Shown here: piece after piece, positions 1-6,364 of the stretch
Numbering within the stretch: position 1 is the first letter of the stretch
Layout of the letters: each line of letters opens with the position of its first letter
Assembly (NCBI GenBank): GCA_002451015.1
Contig: DKBB01000184.1
Coordinates: 2,044 to 11,115 of the forward strand
From: Acidobacteria bacterium UBA6911
GTDB taxonomy: Bacteria > Acidobacteriota > UBA6911
Length of the DNA stretch: 9,072 nucleotides
Reading direction: 5' to 3'
Translations under genes and position numbers: made by a program
The notes under the pieces: model-generated
The model's database searches: none
Seen by the model: only the letters and a program-made list of their open reading frames with translations
Told to the model about the DNA's origin: nothing

Positions 1-1
1 T

Positions 2-499
2 GATCTTGAAAAGTTGGGCATCTTAAAGTGTGTAATCACCCAAAACGTCGATGGCCTTCATGAAAAGGCAGGCACGGAAAATGTTATCCGGTTCCATGGA
101 TCTATATGGGAAGTCTTCTGCCGGGACCGCTGCCCGTCATCTCCGGAACGCTGGTTGGATGAAACAGTCCCCCTTGGGAAGGTTCCTCCTTCCTGCCCAT
201 ATTGCGGCGGTTTAATCCGGCCGGGTGTTGTATGGTTCGGTGAAGGCATAGAAAGTGAAGTCCTGCAACAATCAGCCGCAGCCCTCGATTGCGACATCTT
301 CATGACTGTCGGCACCGCAGCCGTCGTCTACCCCGCAGCCGGGCTTGTCGATGCCGCGCATCAAAGGGGAGCCTTTACCGTAGAAATTAATCTGGAGGCT
401 ACCCCCGCCTCCGGGGCTGTGGACCTCTCCATTCAGGGTCCGGCGGAAGTCATCCTGCAGAAGGTGGAGAATTTGCTGCAGAAGAACACAGACAGATAA
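2..499 (+). CDS. cobB: Sir2 family NAD-dependent protein deacylase (CobB type), C-terminal part
   Basis: Sirtuins remove acetyl or other acyl groups from protein lysines in the cytoplasm, using NAD+ and releasing nicotinamide and O-acyl-ADP-ribose. The reading frame is open from base 2, so the gene starts before the window; the TTG at 14 is an internal Leu codon. Visible in order: the NAD-pocket motif TQNVDGLHEKAG, the catalytic His in FHGS (codon 95-97), four zinc-type cysteines (CRDRC at 119-133, CPYC at 194-205), the GVVWFGE strand, and the Rossmann signature VGTAAVVYPAAG. VVWFGE with VVYPAAG resembles class III (SIRT5/CobB-like) sirtuins. The Tyr and Arg that would show desuccinylase ability lie upstream, outside the window. 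The usual GTS reads GTA here. The first cysteine pair is CX3C, within the CX2-4C range of the family. About 165 of an expected 240-250 residues are present. Family assignment is near certain; acyl specificity is not. Confidence 0.96.
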   Translation, partial: DLEKLGILKCVITQNVDGLHEKAGTENVIRFHGSIWEVFCRDRCPSSPERWLDETVPLGKVPPSCPYCGGLIRPGVVWFGEGIESEVLQQSAAALDCDIFMTVGTAAVVYPAAGLVDAAHQRGAFTVEINLEATPASGAVDLSIQGPAEVILQKVENLLQKNTDR

Positions 500-501
500 A
501 A

Positions 502-550
502 ACGGCCTACAGCCGCGGTAAAAAGTTTCTTCACCGCGGCAATAAGCCGT
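502..550 (-). terminator. Two-stage hairpin, intrinsic terminator for the minus-strand phosphoesterase gene
   Basis: Between two convergent genes, ACGGC (502-506) pairs with GCCGT (546-550). After a symmetric 5+5 nt internal loop, GCCGCGGT (512-519) pairs perfectly with ACCGCGGC (533-540) around a 13-nt loop. Read on the minus strand the stem is followed at once by TTTTTATC, a usable U-tract, so it fits termination of the phosphoesterase mRNA, whose stop lies about 40 bp earlier. Read on the plus strand it is followed by AATCACTTC, with no U-tract, so it would terminate the sirtuin transcript poorly. Confidence 0.7.
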
Positions 551-589
551 AATCACTTCTCGCCGCTTAAACATCGCAGCAGTTGAATA

Positions 590-2635
590 TTACTTGCCAT
601 TTTTATTCTGTTTTTTCATTTGACCCGGCACGGACTCGATATCCATGGCGACGGCAAAATCGGCATTGTAATTGAGAACGGCCCAGGCTGTCTTGGTGCT
701 TGGGTCAATACCATACGTCCCGAGACCGTACCCTGGTTTATATTTGCCGACAACGAATTTTTTCTTGCCGCCGAAATTCTCGTCTACGGCGTTGACCCAC
801 TCTCCGCCAACATATGTTGCGATACCAATTCCACCGTTTCCGAGATGTACCATTCTCCTGAAATCAAAAGACATGGAGAGCACATAGGTATCCGTCTGTC
901 CTTCGGCACCTAACTCAGACATGCCCCACAGGGAAAGAATATCGCTTTTAAGTTTGTAGGCATCAGGATTTTCCACCCACCCCGTATTAACAGTTTTGTT
1001 TAATGCGCGTGGTCCTCCACTCCCATCAGAATTTTCAGGAGTATCGTCCGTGGTTGTACTGTTATTGGTACCGGCAAGAATTCTTGCGGTCGTGCCATAA
1101 AATCTGTCCTCTACATCAGTATATGAATCGCCCTGCGCGATAAGGAACTGCTGGCCGTTGTGGCTGTATCCCCAGGTTTCTTTTTTCACAAAGTCGAAAT
1201 CTGGTGTTTCACCTGGTCCTGGTATTCCATCCGGACCATAGGGATAGTTATCTGCATCATATTCGAAACCTTGAGAGTCAGAGTAGTAATCCACTGTCAC
1301 ACGCGGGCCGTCAACAGTATAAACATAATAGCCGACGGTCCATGTTTCCTGGGAAATTATTGTCTCGCGCTGTTTAACGTCCCCGAAATCATCCAATGGA
1401 CCGGGATCGTAGAATTTGTTGCTTGCGCCAATGGAAATGAGCTGCTCAACCTGGGATAAACCATCGGGGCTGTCGACAAGAGCTCGATTGTAAATGTGAT
1501 CGTGGCCCGAAATCATATATTTCACACCGTTATCGGCCAGGCTGGCATAGAAATCGTTTTGATCGTCAGGAGTCACACTCGGATTGGCGCCGAATAAGCC
1601 ATCCACATGGTCCGCGCCCATCAGCGGCCGATGGGAAAATACAAATGCATGCTCTGTGTTACGAGTGGTTTCGTCCAACTGTCCGCTGATCCAGCCCTGC
1701 TGCATGCCGGGCCAGTATTCCGTTCCGGAGGGATCATACTTATTCAATACTTTATACACGTCAACTGGCCAATTTACATCAAAGCCATAAAATTGGGTTG
1801 ATGGTTGCCCGCCAGTTATACGAAACCATGTGCCCGGTTCGATCAAGTTGCCTTCTCTTCCCGTCAATTCCTCTGTATGCTGATAAACAACCCAAAAACC
1901 AAAATAGAAATAACCTTGACCATATACGGGGTGGACCGGCGCCGTCGTTACCACATATTCTGTCGACTCCACATCGGCGATGAGAAATCTTGCGTTATTG
2001 CCTGTGTCACCAAAATCAAAGGAGTAGCTCAGTCCTTTTAATATCGGATCTCCGGTGAAAGTGTTAAGAATAAGGTTCCCGTCTTCATCGTAAACATTTG
2101 GACTGCTGAAATTTATTGCGCCAAAATTATCCTCATTTAGGCCATCTGCCGCATACATCCCCTGGGTCTGAGGAAACGCATCAAGATAAGCCGGAATATT
2201 CAGATTGTAATCAGGATCCAGGCCATACAGATATCCATATGACTCGTGGTTGCCACGCAGGGGGAAGAATCCGATCCCTTCATTATAAAGAGATGAAGCG
2301 ACATCCGCCCGAGTATACATAGCGGCATCCCCTGCCCTGTCCGTCAGATCTCCTACCTGCAGGACGAACTTGACATCGTATTTTCCGGTATTCTTATAAG
2401 CGATGAACTGTTCGTTGATTGCACCGGCTATACCGGCACTCACCCAATTCGGATTTTCATCATTAAAATTACCACTTACATACCACTGTGTGTCCCCATG
2501 GACACCGAAAGACCATGGATCGACCTGGTATCGACCACCTTGAGCAAGGGCGATTGCTGTAAATGCAAGCAACAAAATCATGGCAACCGACGCCAGGCGG
2601 GTTGCTTTCCTTATTTGTTTGAATTTTGTATCCAT
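590..2635 (-). CDS. Exported calcineurin-like metallophosphoesterase, 681 residues
   Basis: A binuclear-metal phosphoesterase, probably hydrolysing phosphate mono- or diesters outside the cytoplasm; the substrate cannot be read from sequence. A Sec-type signal peptide is clear: basic n-region (KFKQIRKATR), hydrophobic core (residues 16-29), and an ALA-Q cleavage site near residue 31. The metal motifs follow in family order: GDTQ (Asp48), GDLTD (Asp96), GNHE (Asn129, His130), SHRPL (His335) and GHDH (His378, His380). The first motif is D-x-Q rather than the common D-x-H. Between GNHE and SHRP lies a long insert (about 135-330) rich in Tyr, Phe, Gly and Asn. After the catalytic domain, residues 480-681 form a separate beta-type region behind a Ser/Thr/Asp/Gly linker (524-541), and the protein ends in a Lys/Asn-rich tail. 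The ATG at 2635 is preceded by AAAGGAG at a 7-nt gap, which fixes the start. The gene is monocistronic and looks more A/T-rich than its neighbours. Purple acid phosphatase-like or other subfamilies cannot be separated by eye. Confidence 0.92.
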   Translation of the reverse strand: MDTKFKQIRKATRLASVAMILLLAFTAIALAQGGRYQVDPWSFGVHGDTQWYVSGNFNDENPNWVSAGIAGAINEQFIAYKNTGKYDVKFVLQVGDLTDRAGDAAMYTRADVASSLYNEGIGFFPLRGNHESYGYLYGLDPDYNLNIPAYLDAFPQTQGMYAADGLNEDNFGAINFSSPNVYDEDGNLILNTFTGDPILKGLSYSFDFGDTGNNARFLIADVESTEYVVTTAPVHPVYGQGYFYFGFWVVYQHTEELTGREGNLIEPGTWFRITGGQPSTQFYGFDVNWPVDVYKVLNKYDPSGTEYWPGMQQGWISGQLDETTRNTEHAFVFSHRPLMGADHVDGLFGANPSVTPDDQNDFYASLADNGVKYMISGHDHIYNRALVDSPDGLSQVEQLISIGASNKFYDPGPLDDFGDVKQRETIISQETWTVGYYVYTVDGPRVTVDYYSDSQGFEYDADNYPYGPDGIPGPGETPDFDFVKKETWGYSHNGQQFLIAQGDSYTDVEDRFYGTTARILAGTNNSTTTDDTPENSDGSGGPRALNKTVNTGWVENPDAYKLKSDILSLWGMSELGAEGQTDTYVLSMSFDFRRMVHLGNGGIGIATYVGGEWVNAVDENFGGKKKFVVGKYKPGYGLGTYGIDPSTKTAWAVLNYNADFAVAMDIESVPGQMKKQNKNGK

Positions 2636-3013
2636 ACGTTATTCTCCTTTGAATTTTTGCGGTGCCGGCATCTCCCAAAATGCTACTGCAGCGCCCAGTA
2701 CCAGTTGGCACAACAGTCCGGCTTAGCCGATGTGGCAATCCATTACCAAACGGCAATAAAAATGGTTGTATCGTCAGGAGAAGTATTCAGCGATTCATGT
2801 AATATTCGACCGGAGAGGGCCATAAATCACCCCCTTCCCGCCATATACCGCCACCGCTAATAACTTTAGAAGGACGAAATACACACCACAGTTAACGTTT
2901 TTCTAGTTTGATAGCACTAGTAGATGAAACAAAGCAAGCAAATTAAACGATATTCAAGACAGATTATAATACCAGTGAGTTCCAGCTAATGCCGGGGAAT
3001 AAGGTATCGTATT
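2636..3013. other. 378-bp intergenic region upstream of the phosphoesterase gene
   Basis: No convincing gene lies here. Nearest the phosphoesterase gene are its AAAGGAG site (about 2644-2650) and two compact dyads, TGCCGGCA at 2663-2670 and CGGCT-T-AGCCG at 2719-2729. Further up are a minus-strand G-rich stretch (about 2821-2860) and an AT-rich part (2876-2970) with a CTAGT/ACTAG dyad at 2903-2920 (8-nt loop). A possible promoter sits at 2966-2974, giving a leader of about 320 nt. The region also follows the nth stop codon; CCGGC/GCTGG (about 2982-2996) could form a weak hairpin there but has no U-tract. I compared the leader with the core motifs I remember for c-di-GMP-I, cobalamin, TPP, glycine and fluoride riboswitches and found no match. 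Confidence 0.5.
2966..2974 (-). promoter_or_regulatory. Possible extended -10 promoter for the phosphoesterase gene
   Basis: On the minus strand the sequence reads TGG directly followed by TATTAT, a TGn extended -10 with a 5/6 match to TATAAT. An exact TATAAT overlaps it 3 bp downstream. No good TTGACA-like -35 lies 16-18 bp upstream (CGGCAT or similar), which an extended -10 can tolerate. Transcription from here would give a leader of about 320 nt before the ATG at 2635. The call rests on this match alone. Confidence 0.28.
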
Positions 3014-3676
3014 TCATCTGGATTTTTTCAAACCGACCTTTGGACAGTATTTCGTCACAGGGCAGCGGCTGCACCAGGGGGACACCGGAACGCACAGGTT
3101 CTGGCCGAAGGTCACAAGGATGTCGTTGTACTTTTTCCAGTGTCGTTTGGGCAGCTTTTCGCGCAGCGCAAATTCGGTCTCTTCGGGCGTCTTCGTCTTG
3201 ACATATCCCCACAGATTGGAGATTCGATGCACATGGGTATCCACACAGATGCCGAAGTCTCCGAAACCCACCGTGAGAACCAGATTCGCCGTTTTTCTTC
3301 CAACGCCCGGGAGTTTCAGGAGCGCTTCCATGTCGCGGGGAACCTCTCCCCCGTAATTTCGTGTTAGGATATTGCATGTTTTGAGAAGGTTCTGCGCCTT
3401 GGTCTTGTAGAATCCCACGGGGTAAATCAATCGTTCTATCTCGACGGCGGGCAGGGTCGTGATGGCTTTGGCAGTCGGCGCACGTTTCAGCAGCCTCCTG
3501 GATGCTCCTTCCGTCACTTTGTCTTTTGTGCGTAACGAGAGAATCGTGCTTATGAGGGTTTCAAACGGCCGGTCCGTCGCCCCGTCAGCGATAATCCCGA
3601 CAGCCGGAACTTTCCACTTTTTTATTTCCTTCTTCAGTATGCGGAGAACGGCATTGATTGTCCGGGTGTCCATCAT
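3014..3676 (-). CDS. nth: Endonuclease III, DNA glycosylase/AP lyase
   Basis: Base-excision repair enzyme that removes oxidised pyrimidines from DNA and cuts the abasic site by beta-elimination. With the start at 3676 it has 220 residues (E. coli Nth 211). Visible are the helix-hairpin-helix LPGVGRKTAN with the Schiff-base Lys128, VDTHVHRISN with the catalytic Asp146, and an intact 4Fe-4S loop C195-x6-C202-x2-C205-x5-C211. The E. coli LSAQATD segment reads LSLRTKD here, closer to the LS-R-T-D style of archaeal and thermophile homologues. The frame stays open to 3763, but ATG-ATG at 3676/3673 has AGGA 7 nt upstream of the first, and a longer form would translate a REP-like hairpin and overlap gldA. 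It lies 46 bp downstream of gldA on the same strand, so co-transcription is likely, though the two functions are unrelated. Confidence 0.95.
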   Translation of the reverse strand: MMDTRTINAVLRILKKEIKKWKVPAVGIIADGATDRPFETLISTILSLRTKDKVTEGASRRLLKRAPTAKAITTLPAVEIERLIYPVGFYKTKAQNLLKTCNILTRNYGGEVPRDMEALLKLPGVGRKTANLVLTVGFGDFGICVDTHVHRISNLWGYVKTKTPEETEFALREKLPKRHWKKYNDILVTFGQNLCVPVSPWCSRCPVTKYCPKVGLKKSR

Positions 3677-3690
3677 AACTCTTTCCTGCC

Positions 3691-3716
3691 GTAGGGGCGA
3701 ACCGTCTGTTCGCCCA
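3691..3716. repeat. REP-like palindromic hairpin between gldA and nth
   Basis: GGGCGAAC (3695-3702) and GTTCGCCC (3708-3715) form a perfect 8-bp stem with a 5-nt loop (CGTCT), introduced by GTAG on the plus strand. The form GTAGGGGCGAAC...GTTCGCCC resembles short palindromic repeats that I recall occurring in many copies between genes of several bacterial groups, including Desulfobacterota. Only one copy is in this window, so repeat status is inferred from the motif. It sits just downstream of the gldA stop and just upstream of the nth ribosome binding site, where it could stabilise or weakly attenuate the mRNA. There is no U-tract, so it is not an intrinsic terminator. Confidence 0.6.
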
Positions 3717-3722
3717 TGTGGC

Positions 3723-4925
3723 TTAAAAGCTATGCAGCCTTTTAAAAGCCTCAGTGCCAGCATCCCTGATTATGTCACGGCCCAGCCGGTCCGCCGCCAG
3801 AAAGGCATTCAATAATTTATCCGGTGTTATTTCGAAAGGCTCGTTGTCGACGATCGGCTCCTTGGCGGCAGCCGTCATCGCCTCCATGATGATTTTGGAA
3901 TCCCTGTCGGCATTCAGGCCAAACTGCTCAAGGCAGACCGGCAGGCCGACCTCTGTCAGGAAGCGGACCACCTTTTGTGCTTCTTCCGGATCATCCTCCA
4001 GAATAAGATGCGCCACGAGACCGAAGGCAACCAGTTCACCGTGAAGAAAATCCTGATGCAGCACGGGGATCACAGTCAGTCCGGCCGCGTATGCGTGGGC
4101 CGCAGCCAGCCCACAGCTTTCAAAACCAACGCCGCTCAATAGAGTATTGGCCTCAATGATGCGTTCCACCGCATCATTGATCTCGCCGCGATTCATCGCC
4201 TCGACGGCATTCATCCCGTCTTCGAATACGGTTTTGGCACACAGTTCGGCAAGGTTAAGCGCCGCAATAGTCATCCGTGCCCCGATAATGGATCTCCCCA
4301 ACGGATTCCGGAAGCAGGTGCGGGCTTCATACCCGGTAGCCATGGCATCCCCCATGCCCGATATCAAATGTCTTAAAGGTGCCGAGGCGATGACTCCCGT
4401 GTCCACGACAACCAGAGACGGATTTTGGGGGTAGAATTCCGGCCCCCTCCCGACACCTTCCGGTGTGTACATAATCGATACCGCCGAACAGGGAGCATCC
4501 GTAGACGCAATGGTCGGGCAAATCACGGACGGCACCTCGAGGCGGAAAGCAACGGATTTACCTGCGTCAATGCACTTCCCTCCCCCGATGGCGACAACGC
4601 AATCCAACTTCGGCACGGTTTGCCTGGCCACTTTAACGACACGATCCACTTCCTCAAATGAGCACTCTCCCCGGAAAATCTCCAACCTTCCATCAATCCC
4701 TTCCAGGCTATTTTCAATCCACTGTCCGAATCGTTGCCTGCCTCCGTCGGTTATTAAAATCAAAGGCCGGCGGCTCGGCACAAGCGACAGGTATCCTCCA
4801 AGGAAATTCATCACACCCTTTCCCTGGATATACCGGGACGGGGCGGCCAGGACGCGGGGCGGATCCGCATCAGTCAGACTGGGGGAAAAAATCGCATCTG
4901 GGAAAAACGGTTCGCGCATCGTCAT
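3723..4925 (-). CDS. gldA: Glycerol dehydrogenase-type iron/zinc alcohol dehydrogenase
   Basis: Cytoplasmic NAD-dependent polyol dehydrogenase; GldA interconverts glycerol and dihydroxyacetone. The 400 residues show the dinucleotide motif IGGGKCIDAGK (113-123), STDAPCS (141-147), which in GldA contributes to the active site, GMGDAMAT with metal ligand Asp193, and LSGVGFESCGLAAAHAYAAG followed by HQDFLHGELVAFG. Asp193, His277 and His295 are spaced 84 and 18 residues apart, nearly as in Bacillus glycerol dehydrogenase. The HHYYHG of E. coli GldA is HQDFLHG here. Homology to E. coli GldA begins around SRYIQG (residue 30), so there is an N-terminal extension of about 24 residues with no internal ATG/GTG/TTG start that would remove it. 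AGGAGG lies 4 nt before the ATG at 4925 and 10 nt before a second in-frame ATG at 4919. It is the first gene of a probable gldA-nth unit and diverges from the YtxH gene. The true substrate could be another small polyol. Confidence 0.9.
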   Translation of the reverse strand: MTMREPFFPDAIFSPSLTDADPPRVLAAPSRYIQGKGVMNFLGGYLSLVPSRRPLILITDGGRQRFGQWIENSLEGIDGRLEIFRGECSFEEVDRVVKVARQTVPKLDCVVAIGGGKCIDAGKSVAFRLEVPSVICPTIASTDAPCSAVSIMYTPEGVGRGPEFYPQNPSLVVVDTGVIASAPLRHLISGMGDAMATGYEARTCFRNPLGRSIIGARMTIAALNLAELCAKTVFEDGMNAVEAMNRGEINDAVERIIEANTLLSGVGFESCGLAAAHAYAAGLTVIPVLHQDFLHGELVAFGLVAHLILEDDPEEAQKVVRFLTEVGLPVCLEQFGLNADRDSKIIMEAMTAAAKEPIVDNEPFEITPDKLLNAFLAADRLGRDIIRDAGTEAFKRLHSF

Positions 4926-4946
4926 CTTTCCTCCTGGTAGGAATAC

Positions 4947-4968
4947 CGGAGCGGAAGATTCCGTTCCG
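4947..4968. promoter_or_regulatory. Near-perfect 22-bp dyad in the gldA/ytxH divergent promoter region
   Basis: CGGAGCGGAA (4947-4956) and TTCCGTTCCG (4959-4968) are complementary over 10 positions around a GA centre, with a single G-T mismatch. A second pair, GAATACC (4941-4947) and GGTATTC (4973-4979), is nested outside it, slightly off centre. The dyad occupies the middle of the 74 bp between the two divergent start codons, where an operator controlling both genes would be expected. It could also act as a hairpin in either 5' leader. No convincing -35/-10 pair was found beside it, and no regulator gene is adjacent. Confidence 0.45.
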
Positions 4969-4999
4969 ATCTGGTATTCTTATATCAGAGGAGGTCATC

Positions 5000-5335
5000 A
5001 TGGCACCAAAAAACGGAAATAAAAACATCGTATTGGCTCTTGCCGTAGGCGCCTTTGCCGGTGCCGGAATCGCGTTGCTGTTTGCGCCGCAATCCGGGAA
5101 AGAAACGAGGCGCGATGTCCGTCGACTGGGCAGGAAAGCCCTGGATAAATCTCAGGCCCTTCGGGAAGAGCTCTGCAGTTCGATCGACCATATGGCCGAC
5201 GAAGTCTGGGAAAAAGTGCAGCAGGATCTCGATCAGGGATGGAAATGGACGGAAAAATCTTTTGCCGAACTCCAGCGGGTTCTCAATTCCGGCAGGGATT
5301 ATATTCAAGACGGAATTGACAAGATCCGGGGATAA
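5000..5335 (+). CDS. YtxH-domain small membrane-anchored protein
   Basis: An 111-residue protein of the YtxH type. One hydrophobic, Gly/Ala-rich segment (about residues 9-29) runs into the family signature LLFAPQSGKETR (26-37), followed by a charged amphipathic helical tail to residue 111 with many Lys, Arg, Glu and Asp, likely coiled. YtxH proteins are widespread, have been linked to general stress and the envelope in Bacillus, and have no known enzymatic activity. The start is the ATG at 5000, with AGGAGG 5 nt upstream; the frame is open further 5' but there it only runs antisense to gldA. The gene diverges from gldA and is followed after about 90 bp by a LOG-like gene on the same strand, with which it may be co-transcribed. 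Confidence 0.85.
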   Translation: MAPKNGNKNIVLALAVGAFAGAGIALLFAPQSGKETRRDVRRLGRKALDKSQALREELCSSIDHMADEVWEKVQQDLDQGWKWTEKSFAELQRVLNSGRDYIQDGIDKIRG

Positions 5336-5425
5336 TGAAAATCCCGCGACGTGAAAGAGGACAACCCGGCGTTGAGACCAGGCATCAAACCGGCGCGTGG
5401 ATCCATTGCTCACAGGAAAACGAAT

Positions 5426-5956
5426 ATGGTTATTGCGGGAGTCATGGGACCCGGGAAAACCGCAACGGAAGAAGAAATGCATTCGGCCTACGAATTAGGA
5501 GGTTGTATCGCTAGGCAGGGCTGGATACTTCTGACGGGTGGGCGGAAATACGGAGTCATGGATGCTGCCGGCCGCGGAGCCAAAGCTTCAGGCGGAACCG
5601 TAATAGGGATTCTGCCCGGGGCCGATACCGGTGAAATGTCGAACAGCGTCGATATTCCCATCGTTACAGGTATGATGGACGCCCGCAACAATATCAATGT
5701 TCTTTCCAGCCGGTTTTTATTTTTTATAGGCATGAATCCCGGCACGGCCTCGGAACTGGCTCTTGCCCTGAAATACGGAAGACCCGTAATCCTGATTTCC
5801 CAGAAAAAAGAGGTCATCCGTGCGTTTCAATCCATGTGCCACAATAAAATTGAAATTGCTGCGAATGTGCCAACCGCTATTGAAATTGCCCAAAGAATCG
5901 CAGCAGCACACTCCAATAACGGTTCAATCACGGATTCCCCTTCCGGAAACAACTAG
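5426..5956 (+). CDS. TIGR00725/LOG-like Rossmann protein (SLOG superfamily)
   Basis: A 176-residue cytoplasmic Rossmann-like protein. It has the order typical of TIGR00725 and LOG-related proteins: an N-terminal VIAGVMGPG strand-loop, LLTGGRKYGVMDAAGRGAKA (35-54), GGTVIGILPG (56-65), MMDARNNINVLSS (83-95) and a phosphate-loop region NPGTASELALALK (104-116). True LOG enzymes (cytokinin riboside 5'-monophosphate phosphoribohydrolases) carry PGGxGTxxE; here only the GTxSE half is kept, so that activity should not be assumed. Older annotations as lysine decarboxylase are incorrect for this fold. The ATG at 5426 has AGGA 8 nt upstream and begins where the family homology begins. A GTG at 5351 would add 25 residues of low-complexity sequence without a ribosome binding site. 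The polar C-terminal tail (about 162-176) is probably disordered. It follows the YtxH gene. Confidence 0.82.
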   Translation: MVIAGVMGPGKTATEEEMHSAYELGGCIARQGWILLTGGRKYGVMDAAGRGAKASGGTVIGILPGADTGEMSNSVDIPIVTGMMDARNNINVLSSRFLFFIGMNPGTASELALALKYGRPVILISQKKEVIRAFQSMCHNKIEIAANVPTAIEIAQRIAAAHSNNGSITDSPSGNN

Positions 5957-5971
5957 GAGCCTGCGCGGCAG

Positions 5972-5993
5972 CCCGTCAAACCAACCTGACGGG
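5972..5993 (+). terminator. Hairpin after the LOG-like gene, weak terminator candidate
   Basis: CCCGTCA (5972-5978) and TGACGGG (5987-5993) form a perfect 7-bp stem with an 8-nt loop, starting 15 bp after the stop codon of the LOG-like gene. No T-run follows on either strand, so a strict intrinsic terminator is not supported; 3'-end stabilisation or Rho-assisted termination is possible. A second, smaller hairpin AAGCCG/CGGCTT lies at 6034-6052, between this gene and the convergent 95-residue gene. Confidence 0.35.
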
Positions 5994-6068
5994 GCATACG
6001 GCACCGGAATTTGATTAATTATAACATTCCCTAAAGCCGGGTTATTCGGCTTGTCGACGAACAAACCG

Positions 6069-6356
6069 CTAATTGTTCCTATGCTCCGCGTAAGAGTACA
6101 TCCGTTCGGAAACTTCAATAGAGGGATCCCAGTCTGTCTCCTTTAGAATCTTTCTATCACCGTCCAATTTCACCGAACGAACAAAACCATCTTCCTCAAG
6201 CTCGCAGATCAGCAGGTCGAACGAGCGAATCCATGCATAGTATCCGGCTTGATTTTCGTCGCAATCCCAGTCCACGCCCTCGCGCCTGTTTCCGGTCAGG
6301 GACTCGAATACGGCTCTTTCCCATAAATCGGCAGTCGTCTCCTTAAGGCGGGCCAA
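6069..6356 (-). CDS. Hypothetical protein, 95 residues, TTG start
   Basis: Not recognised. The protein is soluble and acidic, with several tryptophans and short acidic patches (DWDCDENQ, CELEED, KETDWDP), and no signal peptide, membrane segment or known motif. A TAA lies six codons upstream, and the only early start in frame is TTG at 6356. It has no ribosome binding site in front, and AAGGAG occurs just inside the gene. An alternative GTG start at about 6275 would leave 68 residues. No competing longer frame exists here, and the amino-acid composition is balanced, which supports coding. It sits between two plus-strand units, convergent with the LOG-like gene and divergent from the 6456 gene, with a dyad cluster immediately upstream. 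It could be a small independent protein or the remnant of a larger gene. Confidence 0.5.
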   Translation of the reverse strand: MARLKETTADLWERAVFESLTGNRREGVDWDCDENQAGYYAWIRSFDLLICELEEDGFVRSVKLDGDRKILKETDWDPSIEVSERMYSYAEHRNN

Positions 6357-6364
6357 TTTTAGTT

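Noticed and set aside
2469..2756. 95-codon minus-strand frame overlapping the start of the phosphoesterase gene
   Set aside because: It is out of frame with a well supported gene that has its own AAAGGAG site; no recognisable features.
2660..2780. Riboswitch-like leader (c-di-GMP-I or cobalamin)
   Set aside because: Fragments such as GCCAACTGG are superficially similar, but the conserved cores and their order are missing.
2498..2860. 120-codon plus-strand open frame, Cys-rich, over the 5' end of the phosphoesterase gene
   Set aside because: It runs antisense to the signal peptide, has no ribosome binding site or family, and its composition looks like a shadow frame.
2900..2921. CTAGT/ACTAG dyad as terminator of nth
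   Set aside because: On the minus strand it is followed by A residues instead of a U-tract, and it lies about 95 bp after the stop; it is only an AT-rich dyad.
3677..3763. 29-codon N-terminal extension of nth
   Set aside because: It would translate the REP-like hairpin and overlap the gldA end, while ATG-ATG at 3676/3673 has a ribosome binding site and gives the usual family length.
4658..4999. Long upstream extension of the YtxH frame
   Set aside because: It lies antisense to gldA and through the divergent promoter region; the ATG at 5000 with AGGAGG is clearly the start.
5351..5425. GTG start for the LOG-like gene
   Set aside because: No ribosome binding site, and the added residues lack family homology; the ATG at 5426 has AGGA at good spacing.
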